A stretch of DNA of 19,076 bases. Source: JAPLDB01 sp964356415 (GTDB lineage: Bacteria; Bacteroidota; Bacteroidia; AKYH767-A; 2013-40CM-41-45). Where the stretch lies: the NCBI GenBank assembly GCA_964356415.1, contig CAYHHK010000077.1, forward strand, positions 1-19,076, given 5' to 3'. Within the stretch, counting starts at the first letter, position 1. Each line of letters starts with the position of its first letter. The notes beneath the pieces were generated by a model, which was not told where the DNA came from, searched no databases, and was given only the letters and a program-made list of their open reading frames with translations. This document shows positions 1 to 7,826 of this stretch, in pieces. Both the position numbers and the translations under genes were made by a program.

Positions 1-7
1 CATTTGG

Positions 8-109
8 CAATTGTAGGTGGTGTCCACTGAATCAGTTGTGAAGAAAACCCAATAATGTTAATTGATGATGTGTTACTGTTTAGTGTCCTCAGTAATAATA
101 TTTGAATTA
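8..109. repeat. Dispersed direct repeat, copy 1
   Basis: This intergenic block downstream of the aconitase gene matches the block at 14429-14534 in the same orientation. Shared stretches include GTGTCCACT, GAAGAAAACC, AATAATGT, TGATGATGTG and TTTAGTGTCC followed by CAGTAATAA. By eye the match is roughly 80-85 percent with one or two single-base gaps. Each copy contains the hexamer GTGTCC twice in the same direction, about 62 bases apart (20 and 83 here). I see no open reading frame, transposase or terminal inverted repeat. It could be a genome-wide intergenic repeat or the relic of an insertion-sequence end. Confidence 0.75.
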
Positions 110-110
110 C

Positions 111-2375
111 CTACGCTATCTGTGACCTGATAATATTCAATGCACCACCGGCTTTAAACCATTCAATCTGATTCTCATTGTAGGTGTGGTTTACATTTAT
201 CTCATCTGTTGTTCCATCGGCATGATGCAAGGCCACGGTCAAATTTTTTCCCGGGGCAAAGGATGTCAGTCCAAGAATATCAATGGTATCATCTTCCCTG
301 ACTTTATCATAATCCGCTTTATCTGCAAAAGTGATCCCCAGCATACCTTGTTTCTTAAGATTCGTTTCATGGATGCGGGCAAAAGATTTTACCAGGATCG
401 CTCTCACTCCAAGGTGGCGAGGTTCCATTGCTGCATGTTCTCTTGAAGAGCCTTCGCCATAATTTTCATCACCGACAACGATACTGCCAATGCGTGCTGC
501 TTTATAAGCGCGTTGCACTTTCGGCACACCATCATAGGTTCCTGTCATTTGATTTTTTACAGAATCAGTTTTGTCATTGAAGGCGTTGACTGCACCGATG
601 AGCATATTATTTGAAATATTATCCAGATGTCCACGGTATTTCAGCCAAGGTCCGGCCATTGAAATGTGATCAGTTGTACATTTTCCCTTGGCCTTGATCA
701 ATAATTTCAAACCCTTCAGGTCAATTCCTTCCCATGCTGAGAATGGCTCAAGCAGTTGCAATCGTTCTGATGTCGGGGAAACTTTAACCTGAACATTGCT
801 TCCGTCCTTTGCCGGTTGCTGGTATCCTGAATCTTCAACTGCAAATCCTTTAATCGGCATTTCAATTCCCTGCGGCTCCTGAAGTTTAATTTTTTCTCCC
901 TTGTTGTTGGTTAGAAAATCCGTCAGCGGATTGAATGAAAGGTCCCCTGCAATTGCAAGTGCTGTTACGATTTCAGGAGACGCAACAAATGCATGTGTAT
1001 TCGGATTGCCGTCGTTGCGTTTTGCAAAGTTTCTATTGAAAGAAGTGATGATTGAATTTTTTCTGTTCGGGTCGCTGGTATGCCTTGCCCATTGACCGAT
1101 GCAAGGTCCGCAGGCATTGGCGAGTACTACGCCGCCCATCTTTTCAAAAGTGCCGAGGTATCCATCGCGTTCCACGGTATAGCGCACCTGTTCGGAACCC
1201 GGAGTAACAGTAAATTCAGATTTTGCTTTCAGGCCAGCATCCACTGCCTGTTTTGCAAGTGATGCGGCACGGGTGATGTCTTCGTAAGATGAATTGGTAC
1301 AAGAGCCGATCAATCCTACTTCAAGTACAGAAGGCCAGCCATTTTCTTTAACTGCGGCAGCAAATTTTGAAAGCGGCCATGCAAGATCAGGCGTGAATGG
1401 GCCATTGATATGCGGTTCCAGTTCTGAGAGATTGATCTCGATCACTTCATCAAAATATTTTTCCGGATTGTCATACACTTCTTTGTCACCGCGGAGGTGT
1501 TCAGCCACTTTATCTGCTTCAGCAGCAACATCAGGGCGGTCAGTGCCTTTAAGGTAATCAGCCATCTTTTTATCATAGCAGAATATGGAAGTTGTTGCGC
1601 CAATTTCAGCGCCCATGTTGCAGATCGTTCCTTTGCCTGTGCAGGAAAGAGATTCTGCTCCATCACCAAAATATTCTAGTATTTTATCCGTGCCGCCTTT
1701 TACAGTAAGAATGCCGGCAACTTTTAAGATGACATCTTTTGCTGACGCCCATCCGCTTAATTTTCCGGTGAGTTTTACGCCGATCAGTTTCGGAAATTTT
1801 AATTCCCATGGAAGGCCGGCCATTACATCGCAGGCATCAGCGCCTCCAACACCAATGGCAATCATTCCTAATCCACCTGCATTCACGGTATGAGAATCAG
1901 TACCGATCATCAGTCCGCCGGGGAAAGCATACTGCTCAAGAATGACCTGGTGAATAATTCCTGCTCCCGGTTTCCAGAATCCGATACCGTATTTATTGGA
2001 AACAGAAGAAAGAAAATCATACACTTCCTTATTCTTATCAAGCGCTGTGTTCAGATCTTCAACCGCTCCGATTTTGGCCTGTATAAGGTGATCGCAATGA
2101 ACTGTACTTGGAACAGCCACTTTGGAACGACCTGCCTGCATAAACTGCAACAAAGCCATTTGTGCAGTGGCATCCTGCATAGCAACCCGATCTGGGTTAA
2201 AGTCGACATAAGACACACCCCTTCCAAAAGGGTTCTCCGGCAGTGACTCTGAAAGGTGGGAATAGAGAATTTTTTCTGTCAGAGTGAGTGGGCGACCGGT
2301 AAGCTTGCGGGCCGAGGTAATACGGGCAGAAAGGTTCTGGTAAACCTTCTTTATCATGTCTATATCGTATGCCAT
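111..2375 (-). CDS. acn: Aconitate hydratase (mitochondrial type)
   Basis: This cytoplasmic enzyme interconverts citrate and isocitrate through cis-aconitate in the TCA cycle. The 754-residue protein is full length for the mitochondrial-type family, shorter than AcnA/IRP1-type enzymes. The three 4Fe-4S ligands are visible as Cys359 in GSCTNSS and Cys422/Cys425 in ACGPCIG. Their 63- and 66-residue spacing is that of mitochondrial aconitase. The C-terminal swivel domain carries GEGSSREHAA at 640-649, the substrate-binding Ser/Arg loop. The start at MAYDIDMIKK is the first ATG in a gene that runs immediately into the conserved N-terminus. The leader is AT-rich, with a near-consensus -7 box (TAAATTCG) at 2392-2399. 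The gene stands alone, diverges from the small genes at 2525, and is probably housekeeping rather than part of the neighbouring pathway. Confidence 0.97.
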   Translation of the reverse strand: MAYDIDMIKKVYQNLSARITSARKLTGRPLTLTEKILYSHLSESLPENPFGRGVSYVDFNPDRVAMQDATAQMALLQFMQAGRSKVAVPSTVHCDHLIQAKIGAVEDLNTALDKNKEVYDFLSSVSNKYGIGFWKPGAGIIHQVILEQYAFPGGLMIGTDSHTVNAGGLGMIAIGVGGADACDVMAGLPWELKFPKLIGVKLTGKLSGWASAKDVILKVAGILTVKGGTDKILEYFGDGAESLSCTGKGTICNMGAEIGATTSIFCYDKKMADYLKGTDRPDVAAEADKVAEHLRGDKEVYDNPEKYFDEVIEINLSELEPHINGPFTPDLAWPLSKFAAAVKENGWPSVLEVGLIGSCTNSSYEDITRAASLAKQAVDAGLKAKSEFTVTPGSEQVRYTVERDGYLGTFEKMGGVVLANACGPCIGQWARHTSDPNRKNSIITSFNRNFAKRNDGNPNTHAFVASPEIVTALAIAGDLSFNPLTDFLTNNKGEKIKLQEPQGIEMPIKGFAVEDSGYQQPAKDGSNVQVKVSPTSERLQLLEPFSAWEGIDLKGLKLLIKAKGKCTTDHISMAGPWLKYRGHLDNISNNMLIGAVNAFNDKTDSVKNQMTGTYDGVPKVQRAYKAARIGSIVVGDENYGEGSSREHAAMEPRHLGVRAILVKSFARIHETNLKKQGMLGITFADKADYDKVREDDTIDILGLTSFAPGKNLTVALHHADGTTDEINVNHTYNENQIEWFKAGGALNIIRSQIA

Positions 2376-2524
2376 AAATTTGATTTTGCCGCGAATTTAC
2401 AAAACAAAGCTCACTTTGCAGGCATTCTGAATTTGGAAGAAAAATGGTAACTGTAAGGTATTGGTGATTTATGGCAAACTTCATTTCATCCCCGGCCTAT
2501 TTTAGGTACTCTAAACAGGAATAG

Positions 2525-2650
2525 ATGTTTGAAAACGACCAAAATGAGTCTAAATACAGTGAAGAACGCAGGTTTTTCGCAACTTCATTTCTTGTACTTC
2601 AGATCGGATTGACAGCCTTCCTTATATGGTATTTCATTACGCACTCCTGA
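2525..2650 (+). CDS. Small single-pass membrane protein (41 aa)
   Basis: The open frame begins MFENDQNESK. It has a charged N-terminal half (about residues 1-18, many Glu/Lys/Arg) followed by one hydrophobic segment (about 19-38, ending IWYFITHS) long enough to span the membrane. A purine stretch AGGA lies about 6 bases before the ATG, a fair ribosome site for this organism. The next small gene starts 33 bases after the stop, so the two are probably transcribed together, away from aconitase. I do not recognise the family. Coding status rests on the start signal, the clean charge/hydrophobic layout and the paired arrangement; no homology was available. A small subunit of a membrane complex is one possibility. 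Confidence 0.55.
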   Translation: MFENDQNESKYSEERRFFATSFLVLQIGLTAFLIWYFITHS

Positions 2651-2683
2651 AAAAAAATTATCCCACGATAAAAATCAAACTCT

Positions 2684-2830
2684 ATGAAAATTTTAAATCT
2701 CTTTCAGGGTGAAACAGAAGTCAATGATTACAATCCATTCCGAATCAGCAGCGAAGCAGTTATTAACATGGTAGGAGTTATCTTATTCTACGTAGTCTTC
2801 TTTGTAGCCTTCAGCATTTTCTCGGGTTAA
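2684..2830 (+). CDS. Small single-pass membrane protein (48 aa)
   Basis: The protein begins MKILNLFQGE, has a polar, Asn/Glu-rich stretch to about residue 24, then a strongly hydrophobic segment (about 27-46, VGVILFYVVFFVAF) ending at SG. The layout resembles the preceding 41-aa protein: soluble N-terminus, membrane C-terminus. The leader is AT-rich with no clear Shine-Dalgarno site, which is usual for Bacteroidota. Its stop codon overlaps the stop of the histidine kinase gene on the other strand by three to four bases, which shows how tightly the locus is packed and supports both ends being real. Function unknown. Lack of a signal cleavage site suggests it stays in the inner membrane. Confidence 0.6.
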   Translation: MKILNLFQGETEVNDYNPFRISSEAVINMVGVILFYVVFFVAFSIFSG

Positions 2831-3789
2831 CTGCGGACATTAAACAAAACCTGGAAAATACTTCCGGTGGGATAATTTTCCAAAACGGAAATCCTTCCAC
2901 CATGATTATCAGCTATGTGCCGGACCAAAAACAATCCGAGGCCTGTACCTTTTGTATTTCTTGTCTCCTCATTGCCTGTACGGTAAAATTTTCTGAATAT
3001 TTTTTCTCTTTCAGCGGGAGCAATTCCCCTTCCCTGATCCGAAACCTTTAACAGGATCTTTCCTCCATCAATTTTAAGTTCAGTTTGTATTTCCGTTTGA
3101 GGTGGAGAATATTTTAAAGCATTCTCTATCAAATTATTCAACATAAGTGTGAGCGCTAGTTTGTCGCCATTTATTGAAATATCATCTTCGATGGTCGCAC
3201 GAATACGATGCTGAAAATCAGGAAGTGCATTGTATTTTTGGGAGATGAGGCGTACCAACGCACTCAGGTTGATCGGTTCTTTGTTAAAGGAATATCCTTT
3301 GTGATCAACCATATTCGCCAGCAGTGTGTTTTCCACGAGCGTATCCAAACGATCAGTATCGGCAATGGCCTTTGCAATAAAAGATTGCTCCTTCTCTTTA
3401 TCCAGCTGATGTTTTTGAATAGTCTGCAGATACAGTTTAATAGAAGCAAGTGGTGATTTAAATTCATGAGTAATGCTCAGTAAGAAATTCTTTTGCATCC
3501 TGGCCAGTTCCATTTCCTTCCTGATCGATCGGACAGTCTGATATGTAATCCATAAAAGAATAGAAAGGAAAACCAGGCCTTCTCCAACAATCATCACGTA
3601 GCGTGAATGGAGTTTATCAACCAGTTTTCCCTCTTCAGCAACAGCTCTCTCATCCGGGTATTTCAATTGCACTATTTCAATCCTATGTTTATAGACTTCA
3701 TCATTCAGTTTATAAAGCAAATAGCTCCACCATATAAACTGGAGAAGTATATAAATTACTAGAGCAGAGAAAATTTTGACTGATTTCAC
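2827..3789 (-). CDS. Membrane sensor histidine kinase
   Basis: This 320-residue inner-membrane sensor kinase should autophosphorylate on histidine and pass phosphate to a response regulator. Two membrane helices (about residues 7-26 and 66-87) bracket a short periplasmic loop of about 40 residues, so the sensed signal is probably within or near the membrane. The HisKA H-box SITHEFKSPL puts the phospho-acceptor at His108. The ATPase domain shows the N-box (LIENALKYSPP), the G1 box (DQGRGI) and the G2 box (GTGLGLFLVRH). No HAMP or PAS domain is evident. The start is GTG at 3789, 15 bases after the stop of the chain-length-factor-like gene, so it is very likely the last gene of the ACP-KS-CLF operon. 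No response regulator lies nearby, so its partner is encoded elsewhere. Confidence 0.93.
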   Translation of the reverse strand: MKSVKIFSALVIYILLQFIWWSYLLYKLNDEVYKHRIEIVQLKYPDERAVAEEGKLVDKLHSRYVMIVGEGLVFLSILLWITYQTVRSIRKEMELARMQKNFLLSITHEFKSPLASIKLYLQTIQKHQLDKEKEQSFIAKAIADTDRLDTLVENTLLANMVDHKGYSFNKEPINLSALVRLISQKYNALPDFQHRIRATIEDDISINGDKLALTLMLNNLIENALKYSPPQTEIQTELKIDGGKILLKVSDQGRGIAPAEREKIFRKFYRTGNEETRNTKGTGLGLFLVRHIADNHGGRISVLENYPTGSIFQVLFNVRS

Positions 3790-3804
3790 GCTGTGAAAAT
3801 AGCA

Positions 3805-4839
3805 TTAATGCTCAACAGCACGCAACGAAAAAAAGCTGTGTTGATCTCCTTTTCCTGTATTATAAAGCAAAATGCTGCCGACTGGTTTCTGAGCTGAAGT
3901 ATTTTTAAAAAAATGTGATGGGATTTTTTTCGTTTCAAAAAACCGGCTTGCCAGCCAAAGTGCCAATGCAGTTGTGCTCGGATGTTCACCGGAGAAATGT
4001 TTGAAATGAAGTTTTACAGTCTCGGCGGCCAGATTGTTTTCACATGCCAGATAGTAAGGCTGAACACGAACATCCCCGTTTTCTCCTGAAAGCCATGCAT
4101 CGTGTACACCATTGACATCAATGAATTGTTTAAGCTGAGCAGCAACTTCATTTGAATCATTGCTGTGTAGCGTTGTTATAGCCTTTACTTCAAGAAATGA
4201 CCCTTCCCTTTCACTATTCACCACAAACATGGCTGATCCTTCACCTGCAATACTGCCATTTGTTTGAGAATCATAAAGATCTGCCCCTGTTATTTTTTCC
4301 TTTTTATACCAACCACCCAGGCGCTCCAGGTTATAATTGTAACTTGACACTTCATCAACACCGCCGAGTAAATACGTTGCATCATTGTTTTCCTTCAGCA
4401 TCATCATGGCATCGAGCAATGCATTTTCAAAAGCAAGTCCACGGTGGACATGCGTGATGTTATAACCTTTGTTTGCAGTGGTGAGGCCAATCTGGGCAGC
4501 GATTGCATTCGGTGTGCTTTGTACAAAATTGGTTGGCGTAAGGCGGCCTTCATCGTATTCGATGATCTGGTTAAGGAACTTTACACAGTCCTCCATTCCT
4601 CCGTTTGCGCTGCCAATGATGATACCGTTCAGTTTATTTGCTTTTTCAATCAGTGGCAATGCTGCGCCAACACCAATTCTCACTGCCTTTCCCATCCTGC
4701 GCAAAATATTCAACGGAATACCTTCATATTTCGGCTCCACTACTTTGAGAATATTATTTTCCGGCGCAATAAGCCTATCGAGGTCAATATTGCCGAATGT
4801 AGATTGAGGAGATATGCAGGATGACTGATGAATAAACAT
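3805..4839 (-). CDS. Chain-length-factor-like beta-ketoacyl synthase homologue
   Basis: This 344-residue protein has the thiolase-like ketosynthase fold but appears catalytically silent. It ends the N-terminal half with LLGGVDEVSS, equivalent to VGGVDSL of the neighbouring ketosynthase, and has GSIAGEGSAMFVV and a GEHPST segment where an active-site His lies in true synthases. The nucleophile position, TACSS in the neighbour, reads THVHRGLAF (129-137) with no Cys. This is the pattern of chain-length factors and of the ketosynthase-like partner proteins in aryl-polyene/flexirubin loci (ketoacyl-synt_2 type). It probably forms a heterodimer with the upstream ketosynthase and sets product length. 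It starts three bases after that gene's stop. At 344 residues it is shorter than a normal synthase, mainly at the N-terminus. Confidence 0.85.
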   Translation of the reverse strand: MFIHQSSCISPQSTFGNIDLDRLIAPENNILKVVEPKYEGIPLNILRRMGKAVRIGVGAALPLIEKANKLNGIIIGSANGGMEDCVKFLNQIIEYDEGRLTPTNFVQSTPNAIAAQIGLTTANKGYNITHVHRGLAFENALLDAMMMLKENNDATYLLGGVDEVSSYNYNLERLGGWYKKEKITGADLYDSQTNGSIAGEGSAMFVVNSEREGSFLEVKAITTLHSNDSNEVAAQLKQFIDVNGVHDAWLSGENGDVRVQPYYLACENNLAAETVKLHFKHFSGEHPSTTALALWLASRFFETKKIPSHFFKNTSAQKPVGSILLYNTGKGDQHSFFSLRAVEH

Positions 4840-4842
4840 TTA

Positions 4843-6030
4843 TTATGCTTTTGAAAAAATCAGTGAGGTACAATTTCCACCAAAGCCAAAAGAGTTTGAC
4901 ATGACATGATGAAGGTTCAGCTTTCGTGTTGCAGCAACAGGCCTGAGACCGGTGCTTTCTATAGCATTTGTAAAGTTAAGACTCGGATAAATTTCGCCGT
5001 TATGCAATGCAATGATATTGAATACTGCCTCTACGGCGGCCGACGCGCCAAGCGTATGTCCGATCTTTGATTTTGCAGATGCGAACGGTGGCACCTTATC
5101 AAAGATGCGCATCATGGCCTTGCTTTCCACTTCATCATTATTCTCGGTACCAGTTCCATGCGTGCCGACAAAACCTATTTCTGCAGGCGATAGGGAAGCC
5201 CGTTCCAGTGCGCCTTTCATGGCACGGTAAGGACCTTCACCATTCTCACTTAATGAAGAAGGATGGAATGCATCATTTGAATTACAATACCCTGAAACAT
5301 AACAATACGTCTTTCTGTTTTTCACATCATCTTCCCTTTCAAGAACAAGAAAAGCAGCTCCTTCTCCGAGGTTCAATCCGTTTCGTTCCCTATCAAAGGG
5401 GCGGCAAAATCCCGGAGAAAGAATGCCAAGTGAATTAAATCCGTTGATTGTAAACTTTGCAAGGGAATCTACTCCCCCGACAATGGCACGTTTTGCATAA
5501 CCATTGCTAATGAGCTGCGTTCCGTACTTAATGGCATTTGCTGAAGAAGAACAGGCAGTGTTTATAGTATTCGTTACACCTTTTATTCCATAGCGTTCCC
5601 GAAGGAATAAAGTTACGGAAGCACAATCATAAGACGCCATGAAAGCCGATCCAACGGTTTCGCTTTTTGCATCAAGGTACAATTCATCTGTTTGACACAT
5701 CCCTCCAACTGTACTTGCGCCAATTAAGGCAGTATCGTAAGAGGAAATCTGAGAAGGATCAAGTCCGCAGTCACAGATGGCTTCATCCAATGCATGTAAT
5801 GCGAGAAGGGAAGTTCGGGTTGCACCAGGATCGGAAATGCCAAAAAGCGACTTCAGTTTTTCGTTTTCAATTTTCACTTCACCGAAGCGGAGCGATTCAG
5901 TATATTTTGATTTGACCAGTTCACCTGCGGAAATTCCGCATGTGCCCTTTACAAGGGCATCATGATTGGAAAAAACTGAATCTCCTAAGGCAGAAATTAC
6001 TCCCAGTCCGGTAACAACAACGCGACTCAC
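4843..6030 (-). CDS. Beta-ketoacyl-ACP synthase (FabF-like, type II PKS/aryl-polyene type)
   Basis: This cytoplasmic condensing enzyme extends ACP-bound acyl chains with malonyl-ACP. The 395-residue protein is full length. It shows the complete Cys-His-His set: Cys160 in NTACSSSANA, His291 in GTHGTGT, and His325 in KSKIGHTLGAS with the conserved Lys320. The C-terminal SNSFGFGGNC loop is also typical. The gene lies between an ACP gene 9 bases upstream and a Cys-less ketosynthase homologue 3 bases downstream, so the three probably form one extending unit. A secondary-metabolite role (flexirubin, aryl polyene or related resorcinol) is inferred from this pairing. A plain fatty-acid FabF would not normally sit beside a chain-length-factor-like gene. 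No ketoreductase or dehydratase gene accompanies it. Confidence 0.92.
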   Translation of the reverse strand: MSRVVVTGLGVISALGDSVFSNHDALVKGTCGISAGELVKSKYTESLRFGEVKIENEKLKSLFGISDPGATRTSLLALHALDEAICDCGLDPSQISSYDTALIGASTVGGMCQTDELYLDAKSETVGSAFMASYDCASVTLFLRERYGIKGVTNTINTACSSSANAIKYGTQLISNGYAKRAIVGGVDSLAKFTINGFNSLGILSPGFCRPFDRERNGLNLGEGAAFLVLEREDDVKNRKTYCYVSGYCNSNDAFHPSSLSENGEGPYRAMKGALERASLSPAEIGFVGTHGTGTENNDEVESKAMMRIFDKVPPFASAKSKIGHTLGASAAVEAVFNIIALHNGEIYPSLNFTNAIESTGLRPVAATRKLNLHHVMSNSFGFGGNCTSLIFSKA

Positions 6031-6039
6031 GGGAAGAAA

Positions 6040-6303
6040 TTATTTGGTACGGTTGGCGATGATGTAATCTACCATCGTATCAATACTTGTAAAAATTTTG
6101 CGGCCGTCTTTGGGGTCATTGATCTTGATTCCGTATTCGCGCTCAAGCAATACCACCAGTTCAATCGAATCAATGGAATCAAGTCCGAGTCCGTCACCGA
6201 AAAGCGGTTGGTCATCAATGATATCAGCAGGAGTCTTCTCCAGTAAGTTCAGGTATTTTATGATGTGCTGTTTGAGTTCTGTTTTGAGGAGGTCTCGGTC
6301 CAT
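6040..6303 (-). CDS. Acyl carrier protein (first operon)
   Basis: This 87-residue carrier protein should bear a 4'-phosphopantetheine arm on Ser43 in the motif GLDSIDSIEL. It carries growing acyl chains for the ketosynthase pair encoded directly downstream (9-base gap). The ATG at 6303 is preferred over the upstream in-frame ATG at 6345 for two reasons: MDRDLLKTEL begins the normal first helix of an ACP, with AAGGAT about 8-10 bases before it, and a -7 promoter box lies at 6343-6350, overlapping the longer start. The acidic second half and DSIDS context resemble ACPs of aryl-polyene-type loci. It is the first gene of the ACP-KS-CLF-kinase operon. Confidence 0.93.
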   Translation of the reverse strand: MDRDLLKTELKQHIIKYLNLLEKTPADIIDDQPLFGDGLGLDSIDSIELVVLLEREYGIKINDPKDGRKIFTSIDTMVDYIIANRTK

Positions 6304-6342
6304 ATGTAAAGATCCTTTTCTGTTAATGAAGGTGGTAGCGGG

Positions 6343-6350
6343 CAAAGGTA
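6343..6350 (-). promoter_or_regulatory. Putative -7 promoter box of the ACP-KS operon
   Basis: The minus strand reads TACCTTTG, an exact match to the Bacteroidota -7 consensus TAnnTTTG, 39 bases before the ACP start at 6303. I see no convincing -33 TTTG at the usual distance, so this rests on one box and position alone. Confidence 0.45.
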
Positions 6351-6361
6351 AATTTTTTTAG

Positions 6362-6595
6362 CGGACTGTTATGAATAATCCGCCAGCATAACTGCGAGGA
6401 ATTCATTAAATTAAGGAATTGCTCTACTCAAACACACAAGTCGATTCTTCGTTTGCAAATACAATATCCGAGTACCGTATCTAACTGGCAGAAAGTATGT
6501 ATTCACGCCTGTTCAGCTTCCCCGCTTGGACTTTTACTTCCGTTCATTATCCGGAAAATTAAGGCTAAAAACATCATTATTGTCATTTATTGTAG
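6362..6595. other. Intergenic region between the ACP operon and fic
   Basis: This region separates the minus-strand ACP operon from the plus-strand fic gene. An imperfect hairpin (GCGGA...TCCGC with TTAT/ATAA inside it) lies at 6361-6383. I see no open frame with coding character and no RNA gene in the rest. Confidence 0.5.
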
Positions 6596-6670
6596 TATGT
6601 GACACTATAAATATCTTTAATTGCACTTGAGGCATTATGTGCAACTATAAATTTCTATATTTGCACTTCA
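6596..6670 (+). promoter_or_regulatory. Tandem 40-base repeat with palindromic operator and -7 box upstream of fic
   Basis: Two copies of a ~35-base unit begin at 6596 and 6636, exactly 40 bases apart. Both contain TATGTG, ACTATAAAT and TTGCACTT. The second copy forms a 28-base imperfect palindrome, with GTGCAA at 6639-6644 and TTGCAC at 6661-6666 and an AT-rich centre. A -7 box TATATTTG (6656-6663) lies inside the right arm, 23 bases before the fic ATG. A repressor bound here would cover the promoter, so this is a likely operator, perhaps recognised by the winged-helix tail of the Fic protein itself. That last point is inference. Confidence 0.6.
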
Positions 6671-6686
6671 TAAAATTAAGGGAACC

Positions 6687-7823
6687 ATGGAAATAAGGAA
6701 ATTCAGATCGGGACGATATGAAAAACAATTTCAATACAGGAGCTTTCTGCCTGAAAAAATAAATCATGAGTGGGTAATTGATGATCCGGTTACCCAAAAA
6801 CTTTTAAGCGAAGCAGATATTAAGTTGGGAGAGTTGAATGCATTTTCTCAACTGGTTCCGGACGTAGACTTGTTCATTAAAATGCACATTCGTAAGGAAG
6901 CAACCACGAGCAGCAAAATTGAAGGTACTAAAACCAACATGGAAGAAGCACTCCAAAGTGCGGAAGATATTTCGCCTGAAAAACTTGATGATTGGCAGGA
7001 AGTTCAGAATTATGTTGAAGCAGTAAATACAGCCATTGATGAACTAAAAAGACTGCCTGTTTCCAATCGTCTCATTCTCATGCTTCATAAAATATTGATG
7101 CGCGGAGTAAGAGGCGAGAAAAAAACTCCCGGTGAATACAGGCACAGCCAGAACTGGATAGGCGGAGCTTCCATCAGCGATGCGTTATTTGTTCCACCAC
7201 ATCATGAACATATTGCAGACCTTATGCACGATATGGAATTGTTTGTTCACAACGAATATGCTCACGTTCCAGATCTTCTAAAGATCGGCATCATTCACTA
7301 CCAGTTCGAAACAATACATCCCTTTCTTGATGGTAATGGCCGCATCGGACGGCTGCTTATTGCAATATATCTCGTTAGCAAGCAGAAGCTGTTTAAACCT
7401 GCGCTCTACCTTTCTGATTTTTTTGAAAAAAATAAATCACATTACTACAACAACCTCACTGCGGTGCGTGAAAAAAATGATCTTAATCAATGGTTGAAAT
7501 TTTTTCTCGAGGGAGTGAGGCAAACAGCCCAGAGTTCCATTGATACTTTCAGAAAGATTCTTCAATTGAAAAACGAAATTGAAACAGAAAAAATAATTTC
7601 ATTGGGGAAAAAAACGCAAACTGCACAGCAATTTCTCAAAATATTATATTCTACCCCCGTCATCAATCTGAATCAGGCGGCTAAACTTTTATCTGTTGAA
7701 AAATCAAGTGCCAACCGTTTGATTGACGATTTTGAACGGCTGAAAATCCTGCATGAAATCTCAGGGTTCAAAAGAAACAGGATTTTTGTTTTCAAGGATT
7801 ATCTTGACTTGTTTAACAAATAA
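6687..7823 (+). CDS. Fic-family AMP transferase with C-terminal winged helix
   Basis: The 378-residue protein is expected to attach AMP, or another nucleotide phosphate, to a target protein hydroxyl. The Fic motif HPFLDGNGRIGR at 211-222 is intact, with catalytic His211. The N-terminal inhibitory helix motif SSKIEG at 75-80 (Glu79) matches the class II pattern [S/T]xxxE[G/N], so activity is probably restrained within the same chain and needs no separate antitoxin. Residues about 325-375 (LNQAAKLLSVEKSSANRLI...) look like a winged helix-turn-helix, suggesting DNA binding and autoregulation at the palindrome upstream. It is transcribed alone. It converges with an antitoxin-like gene remnant that ends four bases beyond its stop. 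Such genes are often mobile; the flanking DNA is rich in repeats. Confidence 0.93.
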   Translation: MEIRKFRSGRYEKQFQYRSFLPEKINHEWVIDDPVTQKLLSEADIKLGELNAFSQLVPDVDLFIKMHIRKEATTSSKIEGTKTNMEEALQSAEDISPEKLDDWQEVQNYVEAVNTAIDELKRLPVSNRLILMLHKILMRGVRGEKKTPGEYRHSQNWIGGASISDALFVPPHHEHIADLMHDMELFVHNEYAHVPDLLKIGIIHYQFETIHPFLDGNGRIGRLLIAIYLVSKQKLFKPALYLSDFFEKNKSHYYNNLTAVREKNDLNQWLKFFLEGVRQTAQSSIDTFRKILQLKNEIETEKIISLGKKTQTAQQFLKILYSTPVINLNQAAKLLSVEKSSANRLIDDFERLKILHEISGFKRNRIFVFKDYLDLFNK

Positions 7824-7826
7824 ATA

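Noticed and set aside
186..2246. Several plus-strand frames of 60-118 codons
   Set aside because: They lie entirely within the aconitase gene on the opposite strand and show no recognisable motif or start signal; they are antisense shadows.
2197..2484. Minus-strand frame of 95 codons upstream of aconitase
   Set aside because: It overlaps the true aconitase start in another frame and has a basic, non-family composition.
6596..6670. CRISPR-like array at the tandem repeat
   Set aside because: Only two imperfect units with a five-base gap and no spacers; better explained as a duplicated operator.
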